Shown: one piece after another, positions 50,266-62,538 of the stretch | How the letters are laid out: each line of letters begins with the position of its first letter | Numbering within the stretch: the stretch's first letter is position 1 | Source of the DNA: Sinonovacula constricta | Lineage: Eukaryota; Mollusca; Bivalvia; Cardiida; Solecurtidae | Assembly: GCA_007844125.1 (NCBI GenBank) | Contig: CM017560.1 | Location: forward strand, 3,148,125 to 3,212,124 | Direction: 5' to 3' | Length of the DNA: 64,000 bases | Position numbers and translations under genes: made by a program | The notes under the pieces: generated by a model | The model's database searches: none | Told to the model about the DNA's origin: nothing | Seen by the model: only the letters and a program-made list of their open reading frames with translations

Positions 50266-52563
50266 TTTGAATGGTCTGGTTCCCCCTTCCTCCTCCCGGA
50301 AATAATCGAGTTGCTACGAATGTCTTTCGGAAAAGTCCGACTTTTCTCGATTGGCCAAGAGACTTGGGGTAAATGGGTTTGAACGCTATTCAACCTTAAC
50401 TGATATCAAAGCCAAATACCATAAAGCAGAGCCTTTACTGTCTAACTGATTCGACCATTAATCAAAAACAAATTGCTTTGGAGGTTTGAATGTAAAGTCA
50501 ACTAGGCCGGTAATTATGCGGAGAAATGCCAGTGTCAAAGCTATATAACTCAAGAAGTAGACGTAAAGACTTCGATGTACAGGCCCAGACCCAGAATGTT
50601 TTAGCTGGGGTGAGGGGTGGGCGAAGTCCGACTTATTCCGATTCGGGTGCTTACTGTTAGTCGCCTCACTTTGACGGGATATTTTTATTTACATTGTTTG
50701 TTTGATAGAAAAACCTTCAGGAAGTGCGCGGTTGGAGCGCTCCACAAACCAGGTTTAAGCACCCCAGTAGGTCCTTTTGCCGACTGACGGTTCCAAAGCG
50801 TCTACTCCTGTTTTTTCTTTTTATGTCTCGAGACGTCGAGCTTTTTTTTTTTTTTTTTTTGTCACGTTTAAATTTAGAATCTATCCTGTTTGTCTTTGTT
50901 TAGAGGTAGTTTATACTTAAAATATTTGTGGTGATTTTTATAGGACGTTTTCTTATTTACCTATTGGATGGCGGACGGACCAAATCTTACTTGGTCATTT
51001 CAACAAACGCGAACAAAATCCATTCCTTAAATGTTCATAGGCGGACCAAATCCACTCGCACGCGCGCGCAAACAAACACTCCTCTCCCTGTAATTTTTCG
51101 ATGACGGACAACTCCAAATCTCGTGTTTTTTTATAAGCAATAACTGTGACATACTCTCTAGATGAATCTGGGGGGCATAAAATTTGTGTTTCTAGAATGC
51201 CGGAGATACATTCTGATGTTTTGATTCTTACAAGCTTATTTTCTAATAAAAAGATAAACAAATTTGGGTATTTAAAGCCTCACTAACGCAGCATTTCTTT
51301 ATTTAAGAAATTTTTAGCTTTTAAAATTAGCCTATAGTTAGTTTCCACATTAGTAAAGATTCAATATCTTGGAAGCCATCTTTGATGGCAACTTCTTGTG
51401 ATTTTCACATGAATTGTATAGAAGCTTCAATTTTTTTTTTCTTATTTCTTCATTTGAATTTGAAATTCATATTTTTAGAATGCAATAATTTTAAAATTGA
51501 TAAATGCACAAAGAATACATGGAAATAAATAAAATTATTGTCCTTCATTTTTCAAAACATCATATCATTGTCACAAAGTTAAGTAGATCTTAATAATTTC
51601 TTTTTGTAGTAATGGCCATATATGCAAACGTTCAAAGTAGACAACTTTGAAATATTTGAAATATGTTAAAATGTCAGTAATTAGTTTAAATGCACGCCCA
51701 TGTTTTCAGTTCTTTGATCAATTTATATAGACACTGGTTCCCTGCTTCCATATTTTCAATTACACGAGAACCAGTGTTGTGCAATAGAGCAATAGAAATT
51801 GTTTAAATGTTTGATTTCTCATATCAAGTCATGTGTAGTGAGACAAAATAGCAAAACACGAGTTAAAATATTTTGATTTTGCAAGCAGTTGAATGCACAC
51901 TTTGAATACGCGGTGAATGTAAGCGAACTACCCAAAATCTTCTTTTTTGACAGGCACAGATAAAGGTGTGCTTTGGCTGAAACGTTTACCAACGTACGGC
52001 GAATGAATATAATCAACTGTGACATAAGGCTTTAAAATAGGTATCCAACGGACAAGCGCGTTGCATGTGAAACTAGCCAGTGAAAACACTCGGAACAGAA
52101 CACGCAGGCAGGACGTATGTCAAACGTTTGCTTCCCCGTATATCAGTGTCGATTTGGAACTACTTTTTTTCAATTAGAGATCTTGTTTGCAGGAGGTGAA
52201 ACGACAATCGGAGGACGAAAACACCTTTAGAGAAAATCCGGTAAATTATTGTTGTTTAACATTAATTGTAGCAGATTTGTTGAAGCAAGACTTTTATTGA
52301 TACACAATAAATATAACCAACTTGAAATAAAAAAGAGTTGCTACAAAAACTGAAAATAATAAACTTCGGATCATTGACTAACTGTTTGTTTCAAGAAGAA
52401 CCATTTGCGTTAATCAACAACAGTCTTGTAAAGTTGATCGTTCTAACATATCCAATACCTGATTGAACTATTCGTCGACGTTAAAACAGGAGAAGCGAAG
52501 GCATTTTTATGTTACCTCAACTTCATTAGAAAGATATAATTTGCTCCTCAAGCAGTAGTCAAG
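50266..52563. promoter_or_regulatory. Intergenic region between divergent UBE2Z and CREBZF
   Basis: About 2.3 kb separates the two start codons. UBE2Z-side elements are CCGGAA at about 50297 and the YY1-like start context. On the CREBZF side a possible 5' UTR intron is visible: donor '|gtaaattatt' at about 52241 and acceptor 'ttgctcctcaagcag|' just before 52556. The CREBZF ATG also sits in AAGATGGCG. Between them are a T-run (50841-50860) and a partial family-1 element (51334-51548). CpGs are enriched in 50900-51120 and 51900-52140. Confidence 0.45.
51334..51548. mobile_element. Inverted-repeat element family 1, copy 3 (truncated)
   Basis: One end, 'tatagttagtttccacatta', is followed by 'cttggaagccatctttgatg', 'gcaacttcttg', 'aattgtatagaagcttcaat' and 'ataaataaaattattgtcct', matching the left half of the copy at 18146. 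The match stops at about 51548; the other terminal repeat is absent. Confidence 0.7.
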
Positions 52564-53637
52564 ATGGCGTTTGATTATCGAATCTCTGCTCCTTGTTTAC
52601 TAGATTATATGGACGACGCAGTTCTGAAGAGTGACATCAGCCTGGGAGTCCTGGAGACAGAGCAGACCCTGATGAAAGGATCCCCCAGCCACGAGTCGGA
52701 CAGCGGCTGCTCAGATATGTTGGATGAAGGGTCAGTATCTCCATCAAGGAGTGAAAATAGCATGTCACCTGGTTTGTTTGATCTGGATGTGTTCAGTAAT
52801 CAGTCAGTAGAAGATTTCGATAGTGAGCTTCAGTCTTATCTTGATACAGGAAATGTGTTGGGTAGTGAGGAGGCATCATTTCTTCAAGAGCCAGATTTAC
52901 AAATCGACACGGTGCAGCCTTTCTCAAGTGTGAGTCCACCAATTGATGTCGATGACGAGGATCCAGACTATATTCCACCTAAGAGTAAACGGATAATTCA
53001 GTCTGTTGCAATCCGACCTAACAATGTGCAGGCTTCTATGAAAGAAAACCTTTCACGTCCAACTAGTTTCAAGCCAGAGGTTTTACGAGTTCTGCCAAGC
53101 AAAGCACCATTGGTCTCCAATCAGAACAGTGCTCGTACTCCCGCTATCAAAGTAGTAAAGGTGATAAAGGCACCTGTGGCTTCCAGCTCAACAGATATTG
53201 ACAGTGTCCTTCATGAAGCTCTAGATGAAAGAAATCGCAAAAATGCTGTTCAGGCAAAGATCAACAGAGAGAAAAAGAAGCAGTATATTAACAGTTTGGA
53301 GCAAGAAATAGAACAGTTGAAGGCAGACAACTGTACTCTTAAAGAAAAGAATGATGAAGTTATTTCTGAGAGAGACTCTCTTTTGGAGGAGGTGAACTAT
53401 TTGAAAAATATCTTGGCTAACCAAAGTGCTCTGGCATCATTGTTGAAAAACATTCCAGGAGATCCAAAGGTGAAGTTATCGTCGTCATTTAAAAGAAAGA
53501 TCAGTGCAGACCATGATTACACAAGGGAAGTGAAGCGATCTCGGTCTTCAGCGTCTGTTGGTGTGTGCCTTCACGTAGATAAGGATGAAGTGTCGCTAGA
53601 GTTCTGTGCAAAATGTGCCGCTATGGCTAAATCATGA
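52564..53637 (+). CDS. CREBZF: CREBZF/Zhangfei-type bZIP transcription factor, 357 aa, single exon
   Basis: Continuous frame from ATG 52564 to TGA 53637. An acidic, Ser-rich N-terminus (HESDSGCSDMLDEGSVSPSR) precedes DPDYIPPKSKR (about 136-146). A basic region NRKNAVQAKINREKKKQ (about 224-240) has the bZIP N-x7-R spacing, followed by a leucine zipper to about 286 with YLKNILANQSALASLL. Then DHDY (316-319) matches the [D/E]HxY HCF-1-binding motif, and the C-terminal block GVCLHVDKDEVSLEFCAKC (333-351) is nearly the same as the human CREBZF end as I remember it. Length (human about 354 aa) and the intronless coding region agree. CREBZF acts in the nucleus as a cofactor or repressor with HCF-1, ATF4 and Luman/CREB3 in stress and metabolic control; those partners are family knowledge and not visible here. 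The start lies in a YY1-like AAGATGGCG. A polyadenylation signal candidate lies at about 54388. Confidence 0.9.
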   Translation: MAFDYRISAPCLLDYMDDAVLKSDISLGVLETEQTLMKGSPSHESDSGCSDMLDEGSVSPSRSENSMSPGLFDLDVFSNQSVEDFDSELQSYLDTGNVLGSEEASFLQEPDLQIDTVQPFSSVSPPIDVDDEDPDYIPPKSKRIIQSVAIRPNNVQASMKENLSRPTSFKPEVLRVLPSKAPLVSNQNSARTPAIKVVKVIKAPVASSSTDIDSVLHEALDERNRKNAVQAKINREKKKQYINSLEQEIEQLKADNCTLKEKNDEVISERDSLLEEVNYLKNILANQSALASLLKNIPGDPKVKLSSSFKRKISADHDYTREVKRSRSSASVGVCLHVDKDEVSLEFCAKCAAMAKS

Positions 53638-54400
53638 AGTGTATAATGTGTTAAAGATTTAAAAATGTGTAGATTTTTACACTTAAAGGCGATGCCCTGC
53701 CCAGGTAAATGGGCCCACATGTAGAGATAAGTAATGGTAAGCTACTCAGTGGAAAGTGAGAAAGTAAACAGGGTTTAGGTAAACCTGTTGGTTTAGGTAC
53801 ATGTGTTATCATTAAGAGGTAAAATATCAGTGCTACAAAGTTATTCCATGAACCAGAGATGGTAAGCTTGTACATAGGGTGTTGATAAGTTACAATTGGT
53901 CTAGCAGTAACTACTGATAGTTAACAAAACTGATGACGTGGAAGAGGCTGGCAGCAGATTTGCACGGACCAGACGTCCTAAACACTTGTAATAGATTACA
54001 TATTGATTGTAAATTATCATTTGTAAAAATGCTAATTCTCATCTAAGTGCTGATAGCAGCTTGCATAGATACTTGTGGCATTTGCCTTGGGCTGCAGTAC
54101 TTTAATTTGAATTTGCATTTCCAACATGTATCTCTGCGGAAGTATGTTTTGTAATGCTAAACTTCTAATCTCATTTGCAAGTTGTTTATTTTAGATGGAG
54201 GAGGTGAGGGCAGATAACGCCGAAAGGGAGAGATGATGTTTGAGTGAGGGGCTAATTGCACCCACTTTCCGCCCATTCACCAAACAAGCATTGGCTGGGA
54301 TTTCGGTAAGGTCACTTAAATGCTGCATGACTTAAATTTAAACAGAGGTTTACAATGATTTTATAGTATTCACTGAACGCTTGGTAAAATAAACAAAAAA
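53638..54400 (+). other. Probable 3' UTR of CREBZF
   Basis: Non-coding sequence after the stop, ending at a candidate AATAAA near 54388 followed by an A-rich stretch. The true end was not established. Confidence 0.4.
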
Positions 54401-54758
54401 AAAACAAAAAACGAAAATAACATATGAAGCATGTTTAAAATTATTAACATGTTGTACATTTATACCTTTTCCTTATACTTTTTCCTAAATTATACTTTTT
54501 CTTAAATTATTATATAAACAAATTGTATGAATAAGTTTAACGGATTTCGTTTCTACAAGTCCACAAGTATTATTGATTTCTGATTTGTTCTATTTTAGCG
54601 TTATCAATGGCCTTCTAGCTGTTATTGTGTTACTTCAGCAGTTACATCCTTAATCTTATTCATTGATTTTATGACATTCTCATTTTGTGTGTATTTGACT
54701 ATTTGTTGTGTTTTGTCTCACTTTACACTTTGACTAAACAATAAGTTTTTGTCATACA

Positions 54759-54970
54759 GAATCCCAACCAAAGAGATTTGTCGGGGCAGAAAATGTTAAC
54801 GCCGAAAAAGTGTGGCTTGAGGAGTCATTTTTAGGTTGAGAGAAAAACTGGTAAGAAATTTGGGATCCTGCAGAATCCCAACCCAAGGGATTTGTTGGGG
54901 GCAGAAAATGTAAACATCTAAAAAGGGGTGGCTTGAGGAGTCATTTTTTGGTAAAGAAAAACTGGTAAGA
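54759..54970. repeat. Tandem duplication, about 110 bp unit, two copies
   Basis: 'cagaatcccaacc(a)aag(a/g)gatt' through 'ggcttgaggagtcattttt' and 'gaaaaactggtaaga' occurs twice in direct orientation, from 54759 and from 54870. Non-coding. Confidence 0.85.
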
Positions 54971-57680
54971 TGTTAGGGGTGCATGGTTTGCATATTTCAA
55001 TAAAAAGAATTTGGCTAACTCTGAATAATATTTTCAAGTATTAATATTGTATAAACTACTTTTTTTCTGTTTAAATCACATGCTCTAATATTTACCTTTG
55101 ATCTACTATTCACAACTTTAATAATTTAAATGTAGGATTATTTTAATGTATAGCTTTCAAAAAGAATTTCTGCTTAGCCATGCTCCCCCATGTATTCTAG
55201 CTGTGATAGCTCTTTAGGCAGCCAGGTGAACCAACTTTACAGGGGGAATTTTTTTAATGTCCAGCAGGTTAACATGATCATATAATCAGATTAACTATAA
55301 ATAGCAATGAATTGTTTGTTAAATGTCTGGACTTGTATTTGAATATTTCAAATGGTGACATTTATTTTTGTCATTTCTTTGTCGAAAAGATGTGTTGCTT
55401 GCTAAAAATAACAAATATTTGAACAAAAATGCAAAGGCATCCCCGTCTGCATTGTTATTTATTTGTTATTTATTCAGTAAGTTTCATGTAAGTTTTCATT
55501 GTTAACAAACCTGTCATACTTAACACATAAGTGCTATGTTTATTTTATTGTGAAAAATTACTACTACCGGTATATATTTTTCATTAAGTGAAATGTACCA
55601 ATTAACAAATTATATTTGTAACCTTCTACAATCAGATCTATGAAATCTTTCTTAGTATTGAATGAAGTGTAATTGTTGCTTAGGATGCTACTCAAAGCAT
55701 CCACATCTGTTTGAAGTCTATTCCAGTTAAACCAAGTCTGCATGGAAAAGATGGACCACATTGTCAGCTCCAAGTTTGAAGCCTTGCATAGTCTTTATGT
55801 GTACAATTTTCCTAACTTAAGTTTGTACAATTAGTAATAACCAGTTACACAAAATTCTTGCACATTGAAGCAAATCATACAATAAAAAGTGCTAGGGACT
55901 AGTAAGAGGCAACAAATAATGCAGATCCTAAACAGCCAGCTATTGGCTTATCAACTTGTGCATAGTAGGCTGTGTAATGCACCATGATCTGAAATATCAA
56001 GTTCAAGAGGGTCGTTTCTACTCATTTCTATATTATTGATAGAAAACTATCTGGCTTCTGTTTCATTGAAATTTTCTGACTATAAAAGCACTGGGGACTA
56101 TCCCCACTTCTGGTTAGGTAGAGAATTTTTGGATATATTGATTCCTTTAATCCAAGTACAGTTCACTTATCTGGAACAGGGTCCAAGAATTAGATTTTTA
56201 CTCTGTTTGGACAAAAATGATGGATGAAAAAAAAGTCATTCAGTTTTGAGAAATGCTTCCATAGATGTGTGTTGTAAAGGGATATTGTCAAACCAGTATG
56301 TTAACAGTTTATGTACATTATATAAGCTCAGAATGATTTGTAAATTCATGTCTTGTATATATAAATACATTTATAACACTTGTTTTAATTATTTGTTAAT
56401 TCATGTATATAAATACATGTATAAAACATACATGTATAAAACTTCAAGACTGTTTTGTGTTCTTCATTTCTTCCTTAAAATTAATAGGATTTAATGGCAC
56501 TAAAAAGCTACGGTAAAATCGTAAAATTGCCAAACTACAACTTGTAGCAATTTCTGTTATTTGTAATTTCATACCAAAACATTTCGGCTCTGAAGCGACC
56601 TTTGACACACGTTCGATCCTGTAATTATAACCCTTAATTGATATAAAGAATCGTAAATCGTGGAAAATCTGTTTATTGATGGCACTAAATACATAATGGC
56701 CATAATTAAGCATCAAATCTACTGTAACCATTCCATTTATAAAAATCTTAATTATTTAAAAATCTTAATTATTCGCCTTGAAATATATTTTGTTCACACT
56801 AACAAATTTAAATTTTCCCATTAACATTACAGTAACTGACCTTTGATAAACTTTTTATATGTAAACATACATTTAATCAAACTGTCGGTTAGTGAAATGG
56901 GTTGATGATTTCAAAGTAATTAATAATTGTGCAACATTAGTCGGGAAAAGAACTGACGACGACTTCAATGGCAAAATCATGGTCAATTTTAAGCAATATT
57001 AGTAATTAAAATAATAAAAAAATAGACATGGGCGTCAAAAATGCTTGGAAAAACAACTGAATAATGACGTTTAAAATGAGCATTTTTTATGTTAAACTGA
57101 AAAAACCACTGTACATCCAAGAATCGCGAATATAACTGGACAGTCAATTAAGTCTCATTTCAAGGGTTTTCACCATTTAAACACACCCGACACCAAGAAT
57201 AATCAAGTAATGTGTGAAAATTAACCATGCCACATTTAATATAAATTCATACACAGTTGTCTTCGCTCGGATAGTATTTTTTTTAAGGAATATTCAGGGG
57301 AGGTCACGATGAAGGAGTTTTCATATCTAGGCTAGTGCAATTATTTCTATTTAATTTCCACTGCCCTTTATCCCACTAATCAGACTAAACAGATCAGTAA
57401 ATAGTAAATAATACAACTTCACATTTTACGATAAGTACACTGAACAACAAATATATTGAAGAGAAAAAAAAAACAAAAGAAAATACGAAAAAGTTCTGTT
57501 TTAGCTTTAAAATCTATACGGCGTAAAAGCATAAATAATAATACTTTGAAATAAACATACTTGAAAGTATTCTATCAACCAGGTATGTATTTCTATTAAC
57601 CCCAGGGTAAGAATTCAAATTTAAACTATAAAGCAGTCAACAGATACAATTGACTACATGTAGGCCTATTTATTTAACTT
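54971..57680. other. AT-rich intergenic, nothing recognised
   Basis: No supportable gene. Contains several short AT-rich direct repeats ('tatataaatacat', 56351-56440) only. Confidence 0.5.
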
Positions 57681-58059
57681 ATATGCATGTGCTTTCACAA
57701 CTACCCTTTTACCTGGTTGGGGGTTGCAACCCTCCACGCCCCACACCCCTGGATCCAACCCTGCCACCAAAGCACTGTCTGATCTTGAGCTAACAATGAC
57801 TAGAAGTATTTGAAAACCATCACAGTGCTTTTGATTCTCAAAACCCAAGGACAATACAATCTTTTGAAGGACATCATGTTTGTGCTAACATACCATATTG
57901 TGATCATAGGTAACAGTTTTATCCTTCCGTCATACGTGTCTAATCAGGATGCGGACTAAAACCAAAAATCTAAAACTGATAGCGAATATTTGACCCACTT
58001 TAACTAAGTAGTTTAAGACAAGGTCATACACCTACCCAGCACATAGTCAATCCACTCTT

Positions 58060-58415
58060 TAATGGTGGTACCCGAAAGTTTGCCTACATCAAATATACGT
58101 AACAATATTTTCCCACTGTTTTCTAAGAATTTAGGCATACTTTCTTCATAAACTCATTCTTAGGTAAAAGAAAAAAAAACGATTTTGAACACTACCTGTA
58201 TTGTAAGCTACTGTACATTGTGCCAAAAAGCTTTCTAAATATTCATTCTTCCAAAATAAGCACGATAGTGATCTCTGCTAAAAATTAGCTCTCATATGTA
58301 TGTGTGTTGTTATTTTAACTTAATAAACATTGGTTAGAACACGATCTTGTCGTTCTATGCTTAAAAGCCGGTAACAATAGAGTGATTTCTGCTAAAAATA
58401 GATATCGACGGCTAC
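58060..58415. repeat. Dispersed repeat family 2, copy 4 (rearranged)
   Basis: 'ggtggtacccgaaagtttgc' (58064) matches 21331 in the same orientation. 'agtgatctctgctaaaaatt' (58267) and 'agtgatttctgctaaaaata' with 'gatatcgacgg' (58381) match the complement of 17425-17455. The element is thus composite or has inverted ends. Confidence 0.5.
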
Positions 58416-58740
58416 GAATCATGATACTATGAAGAGATAAACAAAAATTCAATCATCTGTTATGAGTCATATATCTGTCATGAATTATCAGTTTTGGCGA
58501 GCCGGAGAAGGATGGCGAAATTTGACAGAAAGGAGAGGCGACGTATGGCATTTTCAATTTAATGTATGCTACGTTTGTAAACATATCTGTCTGTTTCCAA
58601 CATTTGCATTGACTGCCTAACTACTCCAAAAGATATGCTATGGTCTTTTGCCAGTTTGCTTGTCAGTCTGTTGCTTGGAATCTTTTATGCGACGTGTACT
58701 TAACATTATAATGTACATATGCCATTACAATTACATCCAC

Positions 58741-58808
58741 TTACCTGCACCTGTTCATTCACCGTGAACTCTAATGCCATCACACCTGGCAGCTTCTGGA
58801 TGATCTTC
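58741..58808 (-). CDS. Possible first coding exon of an unidentified minus-strand gene
   Basis: On the minus strand an ATG at 58808 opens MKIIQKLPGVMALEFTVNEQ followed by VQ and a good donor 'cag|gtaagtgg' at 58743/58742 (phase 0). Codon use and residue mix look protein-like and the frame is closed by the donor exactly. I could not find a convincing second exon between here and 55 kb and do not recognise the protein. Confidence 0.35.
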
Positions 58809-60204
58809 ATTAAATCAAGGAATATCATGTATAGAAGAGCTTAATGTCAGAAGTTCGCCGAATTGAAGTTATGTCGCGTGCCGAAGCCAGTTTCCTCTTA
58901 TATATGTAATATAATATTTCTAAACTAATATTTCTTGAAGTGCGTTCAGAGGAATCTTTCATTCATAAAAGCCATTATGGCGCGAGCAGTAGGTGTCCAG
59001 GCAGCTCCATGGCTGTTGTAACCAATGTTCATAACATGGTTTTAAAATCAGTTGTGTTTTATTCACCAGTGTGGGACATCCAGAAGTGGAATATAACTCT
59101 AAAAAAGCGAAAATATTCAAGTGATTCTTATCCATGTTGTTATTTTATTTGAACATGAGAAAGAAAGAGTTTGCTGTCCTCAAAGGTTAGTTTAAAGAAT
59201 TGATCAGTGACTCCATCCGCAATGTTTTGCCAAGAGCTTACTTCTGGTTGGTAGAATGTATATAAATGGTAAAGTGTACAATAAGTCAAGACATTTTTGA
59301 TGAAATGAGTTTTTATTGCAAGATTTTCGGTGACGAAATTTCTGATGATTAGAGTTTTGTTAATAAAATCTTAAACCGCTAAGATGAAGATGTCAAGAGG
59401 CTGAAAAGGAAGGCACATTTACTATGGTGGAAGTTTATTAAAAAAAAAGATTGAGATTCTAACGAACCAATGCATGTTTTTCCTCTATGCGTATGTGCAG
59501 GTGTGTATTTATGTGTAGGTAGTTATTTTATTTATACTTTTATTATATGATTATTACAATTCATCATACATACACGAATATCAGGGACGAAGAGCAAAAA
59601 TATCTATATAATACGCCTGCGAATACTTTTAACGGAAATGCTTTTATATATTAAAATGTGTCATCTATATCTAAGCATGTAACAGCCTGACTGAAAAAGA
59701 ACAGATAGACCTGATTCTATTCCTTGGCCAGTTGTGACTAATAAAAAAGTTCAAATACAAATGTCGTTTTAAAAAAATATTTTCATTAAATTTCAATAGG
59801 AAACTTTATATTTATACAACGGAACTATATTAACGTTTTGTTTTATCGGCTCTCAGTACCGTGATATTAACCGGAGGTCAAATGCCTATACATTTGAAAT
59901 TTTCACTTGGGGACACCAAGTTTGTACCCGATAAGTCCGAAACAATTCGCGGAAAAAAATATATGTAAAATGTATATGTGTAAAAAAGAAACATCGTCGA
60001 AACGGCATACGCATGTGAGCCAGTACATAGGGAGGTAACTAATAGGGTGTTCTAATAAAACCATATTTCGATAACTATACATATATTTGGTATTTTGTAA
60101 AATAAATGTTTGCCACCATCTGCTGCTGTACTTTCTGCGTTGTTATATAGTCCTTTTAAATTTTTGTGGTGCATTCTGCACTGATACGCTCTGCTATTTC
60201 GATA

Positions 60205-60395
60205 ATAACACACACACGCACACATGCACACACACACACACACACGCAGGCGCACGCACGCACGCACACACACTCACACGCGCGTACGCACACGCACACT
60301 CACTCACGCACACACACTCACATGCGCGCACACACACGCACGCACACGCACACGCACCAACGCACGCACGCTTACACACGCACGCAAGCACACAT
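60205..60395. repeat. (CA)n / CACG purine-pyrimidine microsatellite
   Basis: About 190 bp of almost uninterrupted alternating CA with many CG interruptions (cacacacgcacacatg..., cgcacgcacgcac). It produces His/Thr-rich and Cys/Val-rich open frames on the two strands, which are artefacts. Alternating pyrimidine-purine sequence of this kind can adopt Z-DNA. Confidence 0.95.
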
Positions 60396-60510
60396 AAAGA
60401 TCACGGCATCGAAGGCATTAGAGAACATTAATGGGTATACTGAGTATACTGGGGACCAGACTATCTGCTAGTTTGACCTTTTCCTCGACGCCAGCTACAC
60501 TGTTTTTTTC

Positions 60511-60665
60511 AAGCTGCCGTGTTAACCTCGTCAAACTCGATTATTTTCTTGAAACAAGACATCGCTGAACCTTACCTTGTTGACGTCTTTGCATAGCTGC
60601 AAGCTGCTTTGTTAACATCGGTACTCGGTTCTTTTCGTGGAAAAATAAATCGCTGAGCAGCGCAG
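60511..60665. repeat. Diverged tandem duplication, about 90 bp unit
   Basis: 'caagctgccgtgttaacctcg' (60511) to 'gacatcgctgaacc' resembles 'caagctgctttgttaacatcg' (60600) to 'aaatcgctgagcag'. Two diverged direct copies; no coding role seen. Confidence 0.55.
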
Positions 60666-60669
60666 TTCT

Positions 60670-62535
60670 TGTCTTTAATAACAGCTGTTATGTATTATTT
60701 TCTTTCTTATTTTGAACATAATCACATTCTTTTAGAGTCATAAGAAAGCTGGACCTCGCAGCATTCAAATATGAGAAAGCCCCCTACTCTTATACTCAAT
60801 GATCCACTTTCACCGGAAGTACATGTTTAGTTTTGCTGTAACTTTAATATTTGACTATTACCTAGAAGGTGAATACATTTGTCCAGTGCTATTTCGAATT
60901 TCAATATATGTTGTAATACTTACAACGTTACCTATGCCGTGTGGCCATTGTAAAAATCATCCCGTGCAAGAAATCTACGTTGTCATTTAATTCATCCTGT
61001 ATAGATTGTTGCATGTATTTCTCTTTGACGTAAGTGGACTTGATGCTACAGCCATTTACACTTTTTTGGTCATTTTGCCCTCCATTCAACTATTTAATTT
61101 CTTTACAATCAAGAGTTTTGTGTTGAACATTTATAAAAACAATACCTATCTCATCACCCAAATGCAATGTGGACAGAATTTTTAATTTGGTCTCTACTTT
61201 CTTTCTGAAAATAGAAGGAGAAACTGGGTAAATTCGCAGAATTAAGCATTACACTTACAAAGCGACACACGGTCTCGCACTCGAGCACGCTGTACTTTCA
61301 CTATCGGGACGCATTTGAAATACACCGAACTCTAAGCAGCACTTCTTTTAATGTTTCTCAGTGCTGTAGGTCCGAACTGTTAATTAATTATCAAATATTC
61401 AACTAGGCCAAAAAGTAAAACAAAACGGAAGTCACGAGGAAAATACGAAAAGAGTAGCGGCACAATTCGGACATGCAACGTATCTTTTGGAAAAAAAACA
61501 AACTCGCAGCAGCAAGATGTAACAATAATAAACATTTAGACAAAAAATTATTGCAGTTGTTTACATAAAGCATAATGTAGAAGTGGCACTACACCAAAAT
61601 AGTGGTTAAGAACTGCCCGCCTGTATATTACTGAAATTTTATTAAACACAGGTGAAACTAAACCAAAGTATATATATTCCTGAATGCACAAAACAACGAA
61701 TTTTATTTTTTACTTTTTTTTACGTTATAAAATATCCAAAATGACAAAATTATCTGTAAAATGCAGGACTGGAAAAACATTTTTTCAATGACAAGTTCCG
61801 GACTAGAAACCTAAACAAAAATGACTTATCCGACAATTTGCGTCGTTTTCAATTAACGAACACAATAACACATTTGTCATATCTACAACTAACAAACAAG
61901 GTACAACAACAAGTTGTTTCTTTTATTTTTGTCTAGAATCGTTCATATATCGCGCGTCGTGATTGGCTGTTTTTGGATAAGTTTGTGTATTGTACATGTA
62001 CCGCCTTTACGTGTTGTTGATAAATGCTCCTGGCATAAAACTGATCGACTTATCGTTAATTAGAAACCGCTGTTTATTTGTTACTTGTTCGACTGCCGAT
62101 TTATTGTCCAGAACTAATTTAATGATCAATGACCAGTAGCCTGAAACAACATTTTGACTTGTCCGGGACGTCGGGCTACCGTATTTTCCCTGTCCTGAAA
62201 TGTATCAGAAATTTAAACGCAGATAACAAACATCCGAAACATAGTTAAGTAATGAATCTAATTAAACTGGTTAAAACGCCGATGTTACTGCAGAACAAAT
62301 ATAAAAGACTAGCTTAATCGCAGAATATGACAGAATATTTGATATAAGAGTTTTCTTGAATATTTGCTTACCATATGTACGCCGTCATTATTCGACTTTT
62401 CCTTACTTTCATCCGGTAACAGTTCATAGTTTCACAATAGGGAACCAGATTATTCCATATCCAGGGCGACATCAATCACCAACACATTGTCAAACTGTTG
62501 CAAATTTCTATTTTTACCTGCTATTGTGTTTTTAC
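60670..62535. other. Intergenic, nothing recognised
   Basis: No supportable gene, RNA gene or element boundary on either strand. Confidence 0.45.
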
Positions 62536-62538
62536 CCA

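Noticed and set aside
58020..58050. Possible second exon (IKEWIDYVL reading on minus) for the 58808 start
   Set aside because: The acceptor and reading phase conflict: the phase-0 reading gives a different short peptide, and the segment abuts a dispersed repeat.
60052..60471. His/Thr-rich and Cys/Val-rich open frames of up to 114 codons
   Set aside because: Direct translation of the CA/CG microsatellite.
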